A DNA stretch of 32,825 nt from JAIVHC01 sp049975505 (GCA_049975505.1 JBNGCY010000021.1:1-32825), one strand, 5' to 3'. Positions 7,840 to 16,524 are shown, counted from the stretch's first letter. A program made the numbers and translations. Notes: a model not told the origin generated them from the letters alone.

Positions 7840-8018
7840 AGATTAAATGCCCGGTTTGTGATAAATATACCGAATGGAACGATAACCCATGGCGCCCGTT
7901 CTGCAGCGAGCGCTGTCGCCACGTGGATCTGGGCAAGTGGTTTGATGAAGATTACCGCGTTGCCGGTGAACAGGTTCCCGATCCGGAACAGCACCATTCA
8001 GAGCAAAGCTCTTTCTAA
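7836..8018 (+). CDS. yacG: DNA gyrase inhibitor YacG (zinc protein)
   Basis: Small zinc-binding protein of 60 residues, the normal size. The four zinc cysteines are CPVC near the start and CSERC about 17 residues later. The WRPFCSERCRHVDLGKWF stretch is diagnostic of YacG, which in E. coli binds GyrB and blocks DNA binding by gyrase. The GTG start is set by AAGGAG at 7822-7827. The acidic tail after residue 40 is typical. It lies 23 bases before queD, so the same transcript probably continues into the queuosine genes. Confidence 0.92.
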   Translation: MKIKCPVCDKYTEWNDNPWRPFCSERCRHVDLGKWFDEDYRVAGEQVPDPEQHHSEQSSF

Positions 8019-8041
8019 CCCGATATCAAAGGATAATTACT

Positions 8042-8413
8042 GTGTACCGTCTTAAAATATTCACCCATTTTGCTGCCGCACATAATTTGATCAACTACGA
8101 AGGTGACTGTGAAAATCTCCACGGACACAACTGGAAGGTTGAGGTGGTTGTGGCGACTGAAAATCTGGACAAAGCCGGCCTCGGTCTTGATTTCAAGGTG
8201 CTGAAGGCAAAAACCCGCGCCATCCTGGATACCCTGGATCATAAATATCTTAACGACCTGGAGCCGTTTAAACACCAGAGCCCCTCTTCAGAAAATATCG
8301 CCCGCTATCTGTTTGAAGAGCTGTGTGAAAGTTTTTCCGGTGACGATGTTATGGTTGATTCGGTGAACGTGTGGGAATCGGATAATGCCTGTGCCAGCTA
8401 TTCGCGTACCTGA
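8042..8413 (+). CDS. queD: 6-carboxy-5,6,7,8-tetrahydropterin synthase QueD
   Basis: Converts 7,8-dihydroneopterin triphosphate to 6-carboxytetrahydropterin, the second step to queuosine and other 7-deazaguanines. The product has 123 residues, as usual. Zinc ligands are His14 (in FAAAHNL) and His27 and His29 (in LHGHNW), with the catalytic Cys23 four residues ahead of the LHGH pair. Asp-His (LDHKYLND) and a C-terminal Glu (VWESDNA) complete the active site. GTG 8042 is the start. The last 29 bases overlap queE, so the two are coupled. queC and queF are not in this window. Confidence 0.93.
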   Translation: MYRLKIFTHFAAAHNLINYEGDCENLHGHNWKVEVVVATENLDKAGLGLDFKVLKAKTRAILDTLDHKYLNDLEPFKHQSPSSENIARYLFEELCESFSGDDVMVDSVNVWESDNACASYSRT

Positions 8414-9179
8414 CTCCACAGCGGGCGCTCAGCTGATAGAGGTTTTTTCCTCTATCCAGGGAGAGGGAACCCTGCTGGGGCGGCGTCAGGTATTTGTGCG
8501 CTTTGCCGGGTGCAATCTGCATTGCCACTACTGTGACACCCCATATGCTCCACGCGAGGAGTGTCGGGTTGAGGAGATCCCAGGCAGCGGTGATTTCACC
8601 CTCTGGAAAAATCCGGTGCAGCTCGAGCGTATCCTGGCGTATACGCGTTCCCTGCTCGAAACAGACAGCTCAGGGCGGCATACCCATCACTCGTTTGCGC
8701 TTACCGGGGGTGAACCGCTGCAGCAGGTTGAGATATTATGTGAGTGGCTTCCGGGGCTGCGCGAACTCCTGCCGGTGCAGCTTGAAACCAATGGCACCCT
8801 GCCCGATGCTCTGGTGCGGGTATTACCCTGGCTTGACTGGGTGGTGATGGATATTAAGCTTGAATCACAGACGATGGCGCCGACTGCGTGGGAGGTGCAT
8901 CGGGAATTTCTCCGCCTGGCTCTTCAGACCAGGTGTTGTGTGAAACTCGTCGCCGGCGAGTCAACTCCGGATGCGGAACTGCATGCAGCGGGGGCCCTCA
9001 TGGCAGAAGTTGCGCTGCCGTATCTTGCAAACTTCGACGTTGTGCTGCAGCCACGCACCATAAACGGAGGGTGCAGTGTTTCTGCTCAGACACTTCTGCG
9101 CCAACAGGATATCCTTGCCGGATACGATCTGGACGTCCGCGTCATTCCCCAGACCCACTGTTTCATGCATTTGCTTTGA
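8385..9179 (+). CDS. queE: 7-carboxy-7-deazaguanine synthase QueE (radical SAM)
   Basis: Radical SAM enzyme that contracts the ring of 6-carboxytetrahydropterin to 7-carboxy-7-deazaguanine. Features: the FSSIQGEGTLLGR substrate-binding start, the iron-sulfur motif CNLHCHYC (Cys43, Cys47, Cys50), the TGGEP loop for SAM, the LETNGT strand and VVMDIKL. Length (264) is somewhat above the smallest QueE forms, with an insert after the cluster. It directly follows queD with overlap, which confirms the pathway. No clear terminator lies in the eight bases before the convergent coaD. Confidence 0.93.
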   Translation: MPVPAIRVPDSTAGAQLIEVFSSIQGEGTLLGRRQVFVRFAGCNLHCHYCDTPYAPREECRVEEIPGSGDFTLWKNPVQLERILAYTRSLLETDSSGRHTHHSFALTGGEPLQQVEILCEWLPGLRELLPVQLETNGTLPDALVRVLPWLDWVVMDIKLESQTMAPTAWEVHREFLRLALQTRCCVKLVAGESTPDAELHAAGALMAEVALPYLANFDVVLQPRTINGGCSVSAQTLLRQQDILAGYDLDVRVIPQTHCFMHLL

Positions 9180-9187
9180 TATATCGT

Positions 9188-9673
9188 TTACTTAAGAGGG
9201 TATTTCTCGCGGATGCGGCGCAGAACTCCTTCAGGGACGAAATCCCTGATATCCCCTCCCAGAGAACCCATCTCTTTGACCACTGATGAGCTCAGATAAC
9301 CGTAGCGTACCGAGGTCATCATGAACATGGTTTCGATATTTTCTTCCACCGTGTGATTTACTTGCGCCAGTTGAAATTCGTATTCAAAATCGGATACAGC
9401 CCTTAAGCCGCGAATGATTATATTCGACCCCTGTTTTCTGACATAGTCAATCAGAAGTCCGTCAATCACATCCACGCGGATGCGCGGGTTGCCCCCCAGG
9501 GCTTCCCGTATCATCTCCACGCGCTCTTCAACGCTGAACATATTATTTTTAGCCGAGTTCTGCGCCACCCCCACGATGATGTTGTCAAATACCTTTAGAC
9601 CGCGCCAGATGATGTCGATATGTCCATTGGTGACTGGGTCAAAAGAGCCGGGATAGACTGCAGTGGTATTCAT
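9188..9673 (-). CDS. coaD: Phosphopantetheine adenylyltransferase CoaD
   Basis: Transfers AMP from ATP to 4'-phosphopantetheine, the penultimate step of coenzyme A synthesis. With the ATG at 9673 the product is 161 residues, the normal size. A start further upstream would add 24 unconserved residues, and GGGGAGA lies upstream of the chosen ATG. Motifs: YPGSFDPVTNGHIDII with the nucleotidyl-transferase TNGH at 15-18, IRGLRAVSDFEYE in the middle and YLSSSVVKE near the end. It is the last gene of the leftward yhbY-rsmD-coaD run, and rsmD-coaD is a common bacterial pair. Confidence 0.95.
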   Translation of the reverse strand: MNTTAVYPGSFDPVTNGHIDIIWRGLKVFDNIIVGVAQNSAKNNMFSVEERVEMIREALGGNPRIRVDVIDGLLIDYVRKQGSNIIIRGLRAVSDFEYEFQLAQVNHTVEENIETMFMMTSVRYGYLSSSVVKEMGSLGGDIRDFVPEGVLRRIREKYPLK

Positions 9674-9698
9674 GGTTCTTGTTTCTCCCCGTTGCGTT

Positions 9699-10262
9699 CT
9701 AAACAGATTCATCCATGCTGAACAGATGGATGCATGTGTCTCCATAGGTGCGTGTATCGATACAGGTGTAGCCCCCGATATTGCATTCTATCTGCGCATT
9801 TCTGCTCTCTTCAGCGCAGATAATCCCCCCAGGCAGGAGCAGGTTGTGTGCGCCGATGGTGGATATAATATCAGGCAGCAAGTTTTTATTATACGGTGGA
9901 TCAATAAAAATAAGTCCAAAACCAATTCCGCTCAGACGGGGGAGGGCACTAGAGTAGGTGCTTTTAATGATCTCAACCTGCTGCTCTAAATGGCACAAGC
10001 GAGTGTTGTATGCGATAAGTTCGGTTGAATGGCGATTGCTATCGATGAAAACACCATGTTGAGCTCCACGGCTTAAGGCTTCAAGCCCCAGTGCTCCGCT
10101 TCCGGCGCACACATCAAGGACCCGCATCTCAGCAAGGCTTCCCATTCTACTGGTGAGGATGCTGAAGAGCGCTTCGCGCACCCGGTCGCTGGTGGGGCGA
10201 ATAGCTCTGGTGCTGAAGGTGCGTAATTGTTTGCCCTTTGCCGTACCGCTGATGATGCGCAT
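9699..10262 (-). CDS. rsmD: 16S rRNA (guanine-966-N2)-methyltransferase RsmD
   Basis: Methylates G966 of 16S rRNA in the small subunit. The product has 187 residues, the normal size. N-terminal MRIISGTAKGK and RPTSDRVREALFSIL are family signatures. The SAM site is VLDVCAGSGALGLEALSRG at about 48-66, and the catalytic motif is DPPY at 121-124. It lies six bases after yhbY and 25 bases before coaD on the same strand. Confidence 0.95.
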   Translation of the reverse strand: MRIISGTAKGKQLRTFSTRAIRPTSDRVREALFSILTSRMGSLAEMRVLDVCAGSGALGLEALSRGAQHGVFIDSNRHSTELIAYNTRLCHLEQQVEIIKSTYSSALPRLSGIGFGLIFIDPPYNKNLLPDIISTIGAHNLLLPGGIICAEESRNAQIECNIGGYTCIDTRTYGDTCIHLFSMDESV

Positions 10263-10268
10263 ATACCG

Positions 10269-10565
10269 CTATCCGGCTTTGGGCAGCTCGATAAGGTTTT
10301 TATCCGAACTACGATACAGCAGGATTGTGCGTCCGAGAACCTGGGCTATCTGTGCTCCTGTACTCTGCGCCAGCGCGTCGGCTACTTCGGCCCGAGGCGT
10401 GATGCACCCTTCCTGCATTTTTACTTTGATCAGTTCGTGAGACTGCAGCGCTTCTTCGACGGAAGCGATCACCCGCTCACTGATCTCCTCTTTGCCGATC
10501 ATAACCACCGGTTGCAGATGATGGCCGAGACTGCGCAGATAGCGGACCTGTTTTCCCGTTAACAT
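10269..10565 (-). CDS. yhbY: YhbY family ribosome-associated RNA-binding protein
   Basis: CRM-domain protein, 98 residues, linked in E. coli with 50S precursor particles. The domain fills the protein: LTGKQVRYLRSLGHHLQPVV, then the MIGKEEI turn, ELIKVKM, and the AQVLGRTILLYR strand at the end. It is the first gene of the leftward group, so the promoter should lie in the divergent interval 10566-10766 shared with the deacetylase gene. Confidence 0.93.
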   Translation of the reverse strand: MLTGKQVRYLRSLGHHLQPVVMIGKEEISERVIASVEEALQSHELIKVKMQEGCITPRAEVADALAQSTGAQIAQVLGRTILLYRSSDKNLIELPKAG

Positions 10566-10766
10566 CTTAAAAAGTATCCTTTGTATTTAAATGGTAGTGA
10601 ATAAATGCGGTGCCCGTTGATGTTGATCTGGTTTATACACCCTTGTACACAGAGGAGGCAACAGCCCATATATTTTTAAAGTGTTCTTGTGCCATACGGC
10701 AAGGGATGTGTACTATTCAAAGAGAACTGCTGTTTCTTCCGGGATCATTCAGGTAGAGATTTCTAT

Positions 10767-11918
10767 ATGTGTACTAAACCTGCTCTTATCTATTCCAGCC
10801 GTTTTGATACCTATTCCTACGGTACATTACACCCCATGAAGGTGGAACGTTACCGCCTTACCTACGATCTTATGAAAGCATGCGGGCTTATTGACCATCC
10901 CGGTGCTGAAGTGGTGGAGGCCGTTGCCGCCACAAGAGGTGAACTGGAGAAGTTTCATCGCGGTGACTACCTGGATATCCTTGAGAAATACAGCCGGGAC
11001 AACAGCAGCAGCGCCAACTTCAAATACGGCCTCGGGGACATGGAGAATCCGGTGTTTGAGGGTCTGTACGCCTGGATCAGGCTGATGTGTGGCGGAACGC
11101 TCACCGCAGTACGTGAGGTTATGCACCGGGGCAGACGTGTTGCCTTCAGTATGGCGGGAGGCTGGCACCACGGTTTTGCCGCCCGCGCCTCGGGTTTCTG
11201 TTACCTCAATGATGTGGTGGTCGCGCTGCAGCCACTGCTCGAAGAGGGTAAACGCATCGTGTATGTCGATCTGGATGCGCATCATGGTGATGGGGTGCAG
11301 CAGGCGTTTTATGCCACCGATCAGGTGCTGACCATCTCCATGCATGAATCCGGCAAGGATTTTTATCCATATTCCGGTTTTGTCAAGGAATCCGGCGAGG
11401 GGAAGGGGTATGGTTACTGTGTTAATATCCCTCTGGTGCCGCATTCCGATGATCTTATCCTTGAGCAGGGGATGCAGCGCATAATTCTCCCGTTGATTGA
11501 AGCATACAAGCCGGATCTGCTTATCACCCAGATGGGGGCGGATTTCATGCGTACCGATCCCCTGACCCGCCTTGAAGGAACGACAGCTTTTATGGAGTAC
11601 GCCGCGCGCTGTTTTATAGACACAGGACTGCCCTGGGTTGCGGTCGGCGGGGGCGGATATCACAGCATTAATGTGGCCCGTGCCTGGACGGTTCTCTGGG
11701 CGACAATCCTTAATGTGGAACTTCCGTATGTCCTCCCGGCGGATTTTCAGGAAATTGTGCATAAACTGGGATTCAAACAGACTCTGTTGCGCGATCCTCC
11801 TCATATTGCGAGTCCGGACGATTTTGCGCGCGCGCAGAAAGCGCTGGATGAAAACGTCAGGTTTCTGGAGCGGAGAATATTTCCCCTGTATCACATTCGA
11901 CGCGGAGGAATGGTATGA
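10767..11918 (+). CDS. Histone-deacetylase-family protein (AcuC-like)
   Basis: Zinc-dependent deacetylase of the arginase/HDAC fold, about 383 residues. Seen motifs: GGWHHGFAARASGFCYLND (His134-His135 catalytic dyad), DLDAHHGDG (zinc Asp170 and His172), GADFMRTDPL (zinc Asp259) and GGGGYH with the catalytic Tyr298. All catalytic residues are present, so it should be active. In bacteria AcuC-type enzymes remove acetyl groups from lysines such as that of acetyl-CoA synthetase. ATG 10767 is chosen over GTG 10689 because homologous sequence begins at about PALIYSSRFD. It ends in an ATGA overlap with the next gene. Confidence 0.88.
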   Translation: MCTKPALIYSSRFDTYSYGTLHPMKVERYRLTYDLMKACGLIDHPGAEVVEAVAATRGELEKFHRGDYLDILEKYSRDNSSSANFKYGLGDMENPVFEGLYAWIRLMCGGTLTAVREVMHRGRRVAFSMAGGWHHGFAARASGFCYLNDVVVALQPLLEEGKRIVYVDLDAHHGDGVQQAFYATDQVLTISMHESGKDFYPYSGFVKESGEGKGYGYCVNIPLVPHSDDLILEQGMQRIILPLIEAYKPDLLITQMGADFMRTDPLTRLEGTTAFMEYAARCFIDTGLPWVAVGGGGYHSINVARAWTVLWATILNVELPYVLPADFQEIVHKLGFKQTLLRDPPHIASPDDFARAQKALDENVRFLERRIFPLYHIRRGGMV

Positions 11919-12772
11919 CACGTGCTTTATCCCGTGAGGACCTTAATGCGGTGGAACATCTTGTAGATCCGCATGGGTTTCCGCTGTTTTCTCTGCAGGA
12001 TATCAATGAGTTGCCTCAGGCGCAAAAAGAGGCGATATACGCACGCATTGTACCGGAGATCATTTTTACCCGTTTCGGATTTGATCGCCAGACCCTTATG
12101 GCACCGCAGGGGACACATAAAATCGAGATTATCGCCCCCAAAGGACTGGGGCTGTTGCGTCTGGCGGTTAAACGCGATCCATCGGATATCGACAGTCTGT
12201 TTTTTGTCGAGGTCGCGGATACCCATTTCAGCCAGGTGGAATTATCCTTCTGTCTGATCAATGATCCGGACGCACCACGCTTTAACATTGATCGGGATGC
12301 ACACGGACGGGAGAACTCATTCGGCACTCTGCGGCGCAATATCGAGGAAGAGATCAAGGCGATGCGCGCGGGGCTGTCACCATATCAGGTACGTCGGGGG
12401 CTGAAGACCTTCAAAAACTTTTTCCGCCGCTTTGAACGTTTTGTCGCCTCCATGGGAGTAGACATTATCGTGGCCGAACCCTTGTCCTACAGCAATGCCA
12501 TCCGCTATGAAAACTACGGTTTTGACTATACGACGGGTAAGCAGCTCATGCACTGGATCAATGCCGAATTTCAGCCAGGCGGGATACTCTACAACAGACT
12601 GGATGGCTCCACCCCGTTTCGTCAGCCGGACATGGCTTCTACCGTGCGCGGGCGCAGCTGGGCAATACACGACGGAATTCTCGATCAACCGTGGGACAAC
12701 ATCAAAATCTATAAAAGTGTAGGTCATGATGCAGGGGTAAATACCTTCCCCGACCCGGATCGAACTTATTGA
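11915..12772 (+). CDS. Unknown protein translationally coupled to the deacetylase
   Basis: The 285 residues have no signal peptide or membrane helix. I cannot place the family. The N-terminal half is alternating hydrophobic/charged. The middle is Arg/Phe-rich (FKNFFRRFERFVASMG), and the segment after it (VAEPLSYSNAIRYENYGFDY) is loosely reminiscent of the end of a GNAT acetyltransferase, but no acetyl-CoA loop is clear. The ATGA overlap with the deacetylase gene means the two are made together. A role as its substrate, partner or antagonist is an inference from position only. Confidence 0.7.
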   Translation: MTRALSREDLNAVEHLVDPHGFPLFSLQDINELPQAQKEAIYARIVPEIIFTRFGFDRQTLMAPQGTHKIEIIAPKGLGLLRLAVKRDPSDIDSLFFVEVADTHFSQVELSFCLINDPDAPRFNIDRDAHGRENSFGTLRRNIEEEIKAMRAGLSPYQVRRGLKTFKNFFRRFERFVASMGVDIIVAEPLSYSNAIRYENYGFDYTTGKQLMHWINAEFQPGGILYNRLDGSTPFRQPDMASTVRGRSWAIHDGILDQPWDNIKIYKSVGHDAGVNTFPDPDRTY

Positions 12773-12795
12773 TTCTAACTTACGGGAGGAAAACT

Positions 12796-12888
12796 ATGAG
12801 TATCGGAGATATTTTTTTAAGTCTGCTTATCTGTGTGGTGATTTATGCTGCACTGTATGCAACCAATAAGGTAAAGAAAACCAAATAG
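12796..12888 (+). CDS. 30-residue single-helix membrane peptide
   Basis: ATG 12796 follows a strong ribosome site, GGGAGG at 12784-12789. The frame encodes 30 residues and stops at TAG 12886-12888. Residues 5-22 are hydrophobic (IFLSLLICVVIYAALYA) and the end is basic (NKVKKTK), the expected inside-positive layout of a one-pass membrane peptide. It follows the 285-aa gene after 23 bases and is probably in the same transcript. Function unknown. Confidence 0.6.
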   Translation: MSIGDIFLSLLICVVIYAALYATNKVKKTK

Positions 12889-12984
12889 ATATCCGCTTTT
12901 TGAGAATAAAACGTTTTCCCTTGCGCGATGTCTCTATTAACGCTATAACACCCCCGTTTTTGTTTTTTCTGCCACAACATAATC

Positions 12985-13005
12985 GATACTTTCGCAAAAA
13001 GTATC
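12985..13005. repeat. Short perfect hairpin
   Basis: GATACTTT (12985-12992) and AAAGTATC (12998-13005) pair perfectly with a five-base loop. No T-run follows on the plus strand, so it is not a clear terminator. It may belong to the adjoining palindromic repeat or act as a binding site. Confidence 0.5.
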
Positions 13006-13011
13006 AAATTA

Positions 13012-13146
13012 GATGGCTAAGCAAAAAGCGCCAAATGCAAGGCGCGTGATTGTCTGTGATTGTCTCTGTAGAGACGTTGAAGCAGCGAGGCAATTACGAC
13101 AGTTTTTGTACTGGCGCAGCAGTTGGTGAGTTTCTGCGACGCTATC
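13012..13146. repeat. Long imperfect-palindromic intergenic repeat
   Basis: The left end (GATGGC...CAAAAAGCGCC...GCAAGGCGC) and the right end (GGCGCAGCAGTTGG...TTTCTGCG..GC.ATC) are approximate inverted copies, with mismatches and a one-base shift. The centre holds GTCTCT-GT-AGAGAC. The layout resembles the degenerate palindromic repeats I recall between genes in Geobacter/Desulfuromonas genomes. It fills most of the gene-free stretch between the membrane peptide and fadL, so the fadL promoter must lie in or just beyond it. Confidence 0.5.
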
Positions 13147-13171
13147 ATAATTCAACATGGAAGGTCGGGGG

Positions 13172-14494
13172 ATGAGGGTTAAAACTATATTCTGGGTGGT
13201 TGTTATAAGTGTGCTTGTGCCCCTTACATGTATGGGAGCCGGCTTTCATATCCGCGAACAGGGGGCAAAGGCGATGGGGATGGCGAATGCGTTTGTAGCG
13301 CAGGCCGATGATCCGTCGGCGATTTTCTACAACCCTGCCGGTATCGCATTTTCTGAAGGTACTGCCGTGAACCTGGGAGTTACGGTAATCAACGTGCCTG
13401 AAACCGAATTTTCCGGTGTCACAAAATTGGGGGATAGAGCTCCGGGTCTGGGTGTGGATGAAACCGGAGATGCAAAAGCGCGCGACGATATTTTCTTTCC
13501 GCCTAACTTTTATATCAGCAGCAGCAAGGCCGATTCACCGTGGGCATTCGGCATCGGGGTAGGGTCACTCTTCCCCCTCGCGAAGCGTTGGGACACTACC
13601 AGCCCGTTCCGTGATGAGATCAAAGAGATTGCGATTAAACCCATCAATATCAATCCTACTGTGGCGTACCGCATTGATGCCTGGAATATGGCCGTGGCTG
13701 TGGGGGTCAACTACACCTATGCCGATGTATGGCTGGAGAAATCCGCATGTACAGATGCATATGCATTAGGTGAAGCACCTATGCCGGGTTTAGCTGCCAT
13801 CCAATTGGGCGAACTTGAGTTGGAAGCAGATGGGGACGGCTGGGGCTACAACGCCGGATTGCTGTGGAAACCAAGCGAGCGCCTCTCCATTGGAATCTCT
13901 TACCGTAGTGAAATCGAGCTCGACTTTGATGGGGATGCCGACTATCAGATAACCGCTGCCGGTAATCAGGTGTATTCCGCAATCGCTGGTTACACTGATA
14001 TTGTTTATGCCACGGGAGCCAAAACCGAAATCACCCTTCCGGATATGTGGAGTTTCGGTGTGGCGGTCAAGCCGATGAATAAGCTTACAGTAGAAATTGA
14101 TGCGGATCGCTTCGGCTGGAGTTCCTACGACAGCTTGAACATTTACTTCGATGAAAATAGGGTTTTGTCCGATTCTCTGAACCGCAAAGACTGGAACGAT
14201 GTATGGGCGTATCGTATGGGGATGGAGTATGCCCTGACTGAGGCGCTGGATCTGCGCCTGGGATATGCGCGTGACAACACACCCATCCCCAACGATACCA
14301 TTGGACCGGAGCTGCCGGATGCGGATCGAAACAACTACACCTTCGGTTTTGGTTACAAAGGTGAACGCGCCGTGTTTGATTTTGCATATATGTGGGTTGA
14401 ATTTGACGACCGCAACGTGGATAACGATATTCAGACAGGTACATACGAGAGTGATGCATATCTATTTGCTGCAAATCTGACATATTTCTTTTAA
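13172..14494 (+). CDS. OmpP1/FadL/TodX-family outer-membrane transporter
   Basis: Beta-barrel channel for long-chain fatty acids or other hydrophobic compounds, about 440 residues. A signal peptide ends near residue 23 (LTCMGA). Next comes the family's N-terminal hatch signature, GFHIREQGAKAMGMANAF, and DDPSAIFYNPAG. The rest alternates strands and turns and ends in Tyr-Phe-Phe, the usual terminal aromatic of outer-membrane barrels. ATG 13172 is preferred over ATG 13157 because of the G-rich site before it and the cleaner signal peptide. The gene stands alone with its own terminator. The ligand is not known. Confidence 0.9.
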   Translation: MRVKTIFWVVVISVLVPLTCMGAGFHIREQGAKAMGMANAFVAQADDPSAIFYNPAGIAFSEGTAVNLGVTVINVPETEFSGVTKLGDRAPGLGVDETGDAKARDDIFFPPNFYISSSKADSPWAFGIGVGSLFPLAKRWDTTSPFRDEIKEIAIKPININPTVAYRIDAWNMAVAVGVNYTYADVWLEKSACTDAYALGEAPMPGLAAIQLGELELEADGDGWGYNAGLLWKPSERLSIGISYRSEIELDFDGDADYQITAAGNQVYSAIAGYTDIVYATGAKTEITLPDMWSFGVAVKPMNKLTVEIDADRFGWSSYDSLNIYFDENRVLSDSLNRKDWNDVWAYRMGMEYALTEALDLRLGYARDNTPIPNDTIGPELPDADRNNYTFGFGYKGERAVFDFAYMWVEFDDRNVDNDIQTGTYESDAYLFAANLTYFF

Positions 14495-14511
14495 CGCTTA
14501 AGTTAGTATAC

Positions 14512-14535
14512 AGGTGCCTTCGGGCACCTTTTTTT
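14512..14535 (+). terminator. Rho-independent terminator of the fadL-type gene
   Basis: AGGTGCC (14512-14518), tetraloop TTCG, GGCACCT (14523-14529), then a T-run to 14535: a textbook terminator 17 bases after the stop codon. Confidence 0.95.
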
Positions 14536-14745
14536 GTGTGAAGTGTGTTTCTGCTTCTTAAGGCAGATCAAAACATATAATCCCCATTATTATCTTTAGG
14601 CGGTCAGAGTTAAATGCGGATTATGTGAAGGTTAGATTTATATTAGCTTACCCGTGGCGCGAATATAGTTTTTTGTCTTCTTTTTTACTCCTGCGATGCG
14701 ATTAATCCGCACCGCTGTATTACGCACTTTTCGGAGGTTTTGAGT

Positions 14746-16425
14746 ATGATCAGTCAGCACCTCATATTCGGTTTGTTCGGAGGTTTGGGCCTGTTCCTGT
14801 ACGGCATGAAAATAATGTCGGAGGGGTTGCAGAAAATCGCCGGCGACCGCATGCGCAAAGTTCTGGCCGCACTGACTAACAACCGGATTATCGCCACGGT
14901 TGTCGGAATTGTGGTCACCGCGATTATCCAGTCTTCCAGCGCTACAACGGTAATGGTTATCGGCTTTGTCAATGCTGGGCTGATGTCACTGATTCAGGCT
15001 ATAGGTGTTGTCCTCGGTGCCAATATCGGAACCACTATTACTGCGCAGCTTATTGCATTTAAGATCACCAAATTTGCTCTGCCCGCCATCGGTATCGGGG
15101 TGGCGCTTAAGATGTTCAGCCACAGGAAAAGCTGGATTTACGTGGGTGAAGCGGTGTTGGGTTTTGGTCTGATCTTCTACGGTTTGTCAGTGATGAAGAC
15201 CGCTTTCGATCCGATTAAGGACAGTGGTGAACTCAACCACATGTTTCTTATGGTGGGTGACCATCTGTTTCTGGCAGTGATTGTAGGCGCAGTTATCACC
15301 ATGATTGTTCAGAGCAGCAGCGCTACCATAGGTATTACTCTGGCGCTCGCTTCGAGTGGGTTGCTTACCTTCGAAACCAGCGTCGCTGTTATTCTGGGAG
15401 AGAACATCGGCACCACTATTACTGCGAATATTGCCGCTATCGGCACCAATGTGGCAGCGCGACGTACGGCATTATGTCATCTGTTATTCAATGTGATAGG
15501 GGTGGCGTATATGTTGGCGCTTTTCCCGCATTTTACCAATTTGGTGGAATCAATCACTCCGGGGATGTCCGATTTTACGATTACCACCCAGCAGCAGGCA
15601 TCGGCGTACGGACTGGATATGGGAGACAAGCCCTACATAGCCAGACATATTGCCAATACGCATACACTGTTCAATGTGGTTAACACCCTGGTGTTCCTTC
15701 CCTTTATCGGACTTTTGGCCACTATTGCAAGTAAGTTGATTTCTGGTACTGAATCGGAACTCGATGTTCAGCTTAAATACATTGATAACCGCATGCTTGA
15801 GACTCCGCCTCTGGCGTTGAGTCAGGCACGTGCGGAAACCGTGCGCATGGCAGATATCGCCAAAAGCTGTCTCAGCCGCACCATCGATTTCCTTCACCGT
15901 AATGATCTGCGCATGCTAAAGGATCTCGGTAAAACTGAAGATATGCTTGATATGCTGCAGAAGGAGATTATCAACTTCCTTGTGGCGATCTCACAGTGCC
16001 CCGTCACTCAGGAGGCATCGAAAGAGATATCTTCGTTGATGCATATGGTCAACGATCTGGAGAAAATAGGTGACTACTGCGAAAACCTGTGGGAACAAAA
16101 TGAGCGTAAGATAGATAAGAAAGCGAAATTCTCCGATATGGCAAATGAGGAGATTGCGACCCTGGCGGCCAAAACCATGGAGTTTCTCGAATTTGTCACC
16201 CACGCGCTTGAAGAACGCAATGTTGGAATTGAAGAGCAGGCCCACGCCATGGAGAACTGTATCGATGAATTGGAAGATCAGTACCGCAGGCATCACATTG
16301 CGCGCTTGAATACCGGAGAGTGTGCAGTTATCCCGGGACTTATTTTTATCGATATGCTGCATAATTTTGAGAAAATCGGCGACCATACCCACAGCATATC
16401 CCGCGCAATTGTGGGGAAAAAATAA
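14746..16425 (+). CDS. Na+/phosphate symporter with PhoU-like C-terminal domain
   Basis: NptA/PNaS-family inner-membrane protein, 559 residues. The transporter half has the two inverted repeats of the family, each with a QSSSAT motif (QSSSATTVMVIGFV and QSSSATIGITLAL) and a GxNIGTT motif (GANIGTTITAQ and GENIGTTITAN). From about residue 350 the protein is a helical, charged PhoU-like domain of the kind that senses or controls phosphate uptake. ATG 14746 is set by CGGAGG at 14732-14737. It is a single-gene unit: about 200 bases without a gene precede it, with nothing recognisable except AT-rich promoter-like DNA, and a terminator follows. Confidence 0.92.
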   Translation: MISQHLIFGLFGGLGLFLYGMKIMSEGLQKIAGDRMRKVLAALTNNRIIATVVGIVVTAIIQSSSATTVMVIGFVNAGLMSLIQAIGVVLGANIGTTITAQLIAFKITKFALPAIGIGVALKMFSHRKSWIYVGEAVLGFGLIFYGLSVMKTAFDPIKDSGELNHMFLMVGDHLFLAVIVGAVITMIVQSSSATIGITLALASSGLLTFETSVAVILGENIGTTITANIAAIGTNVAARRTALCHLLFNVIGVAYMLALFPHFTNLVESITPGMSDFTITTQQQASAYGLDMGDKPYIARHIANTHTLFNVVNTLVFLPFIGLLATIASKLISGTESELDVQLKYIDNRMLETPPLALSQARAETVRMADIAKSCLSRTIDFLHRNDLRMLKDLGKTEDMLDMLQKEIINFLVAISQCPVTQEASKEISSLMHMVNDLEKIGDYCENLWEQNERKIDKKAKFSDMANEEIATLAAKTMEFLEFVTHALEERNVGIEEQAHAMENCIDELEDQYRRHHIARLNTGECAVIPGLIFIDMLHNFEKIGDHTHSISRAIVGKK

Positions 16426-16437
16426 CCGCTGCATAGG

Positions 16438-16480
16438 AGCTGCAGGCCAAAGAAGTCTATCGGCTGGTCTGCGGCTTTTT
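16438..16480 (+). terminator. Rho-independent terminator of the phosphate symporter gene
   Basis: AGCTGCAGGCC (16438-16448) pairs with GGTCTGCGGCT (16466-16476), 11 pairs with two G-T wobbles, followed by a five-T run. Confidence 0.8.
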
Positions 16481-16483
16481 CAT

Positions 16484-16511
16484 TGCAATGTCGGAAGTGA
16501 TTTGATATAAA
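16484..16511 (+). promoter_or_regulatory. Probable promoter of tRNA-Leu
   Basis: TTGCAA at 16484-16489 and TATAAA at 16506-16511 are spaced by 16 bases and end 13 bases before the tRNA. The -35 match is weak. The position argues for it. Confidence 0.45.
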
Positions 16512-16524
16512 CCCTCCCGGACAA

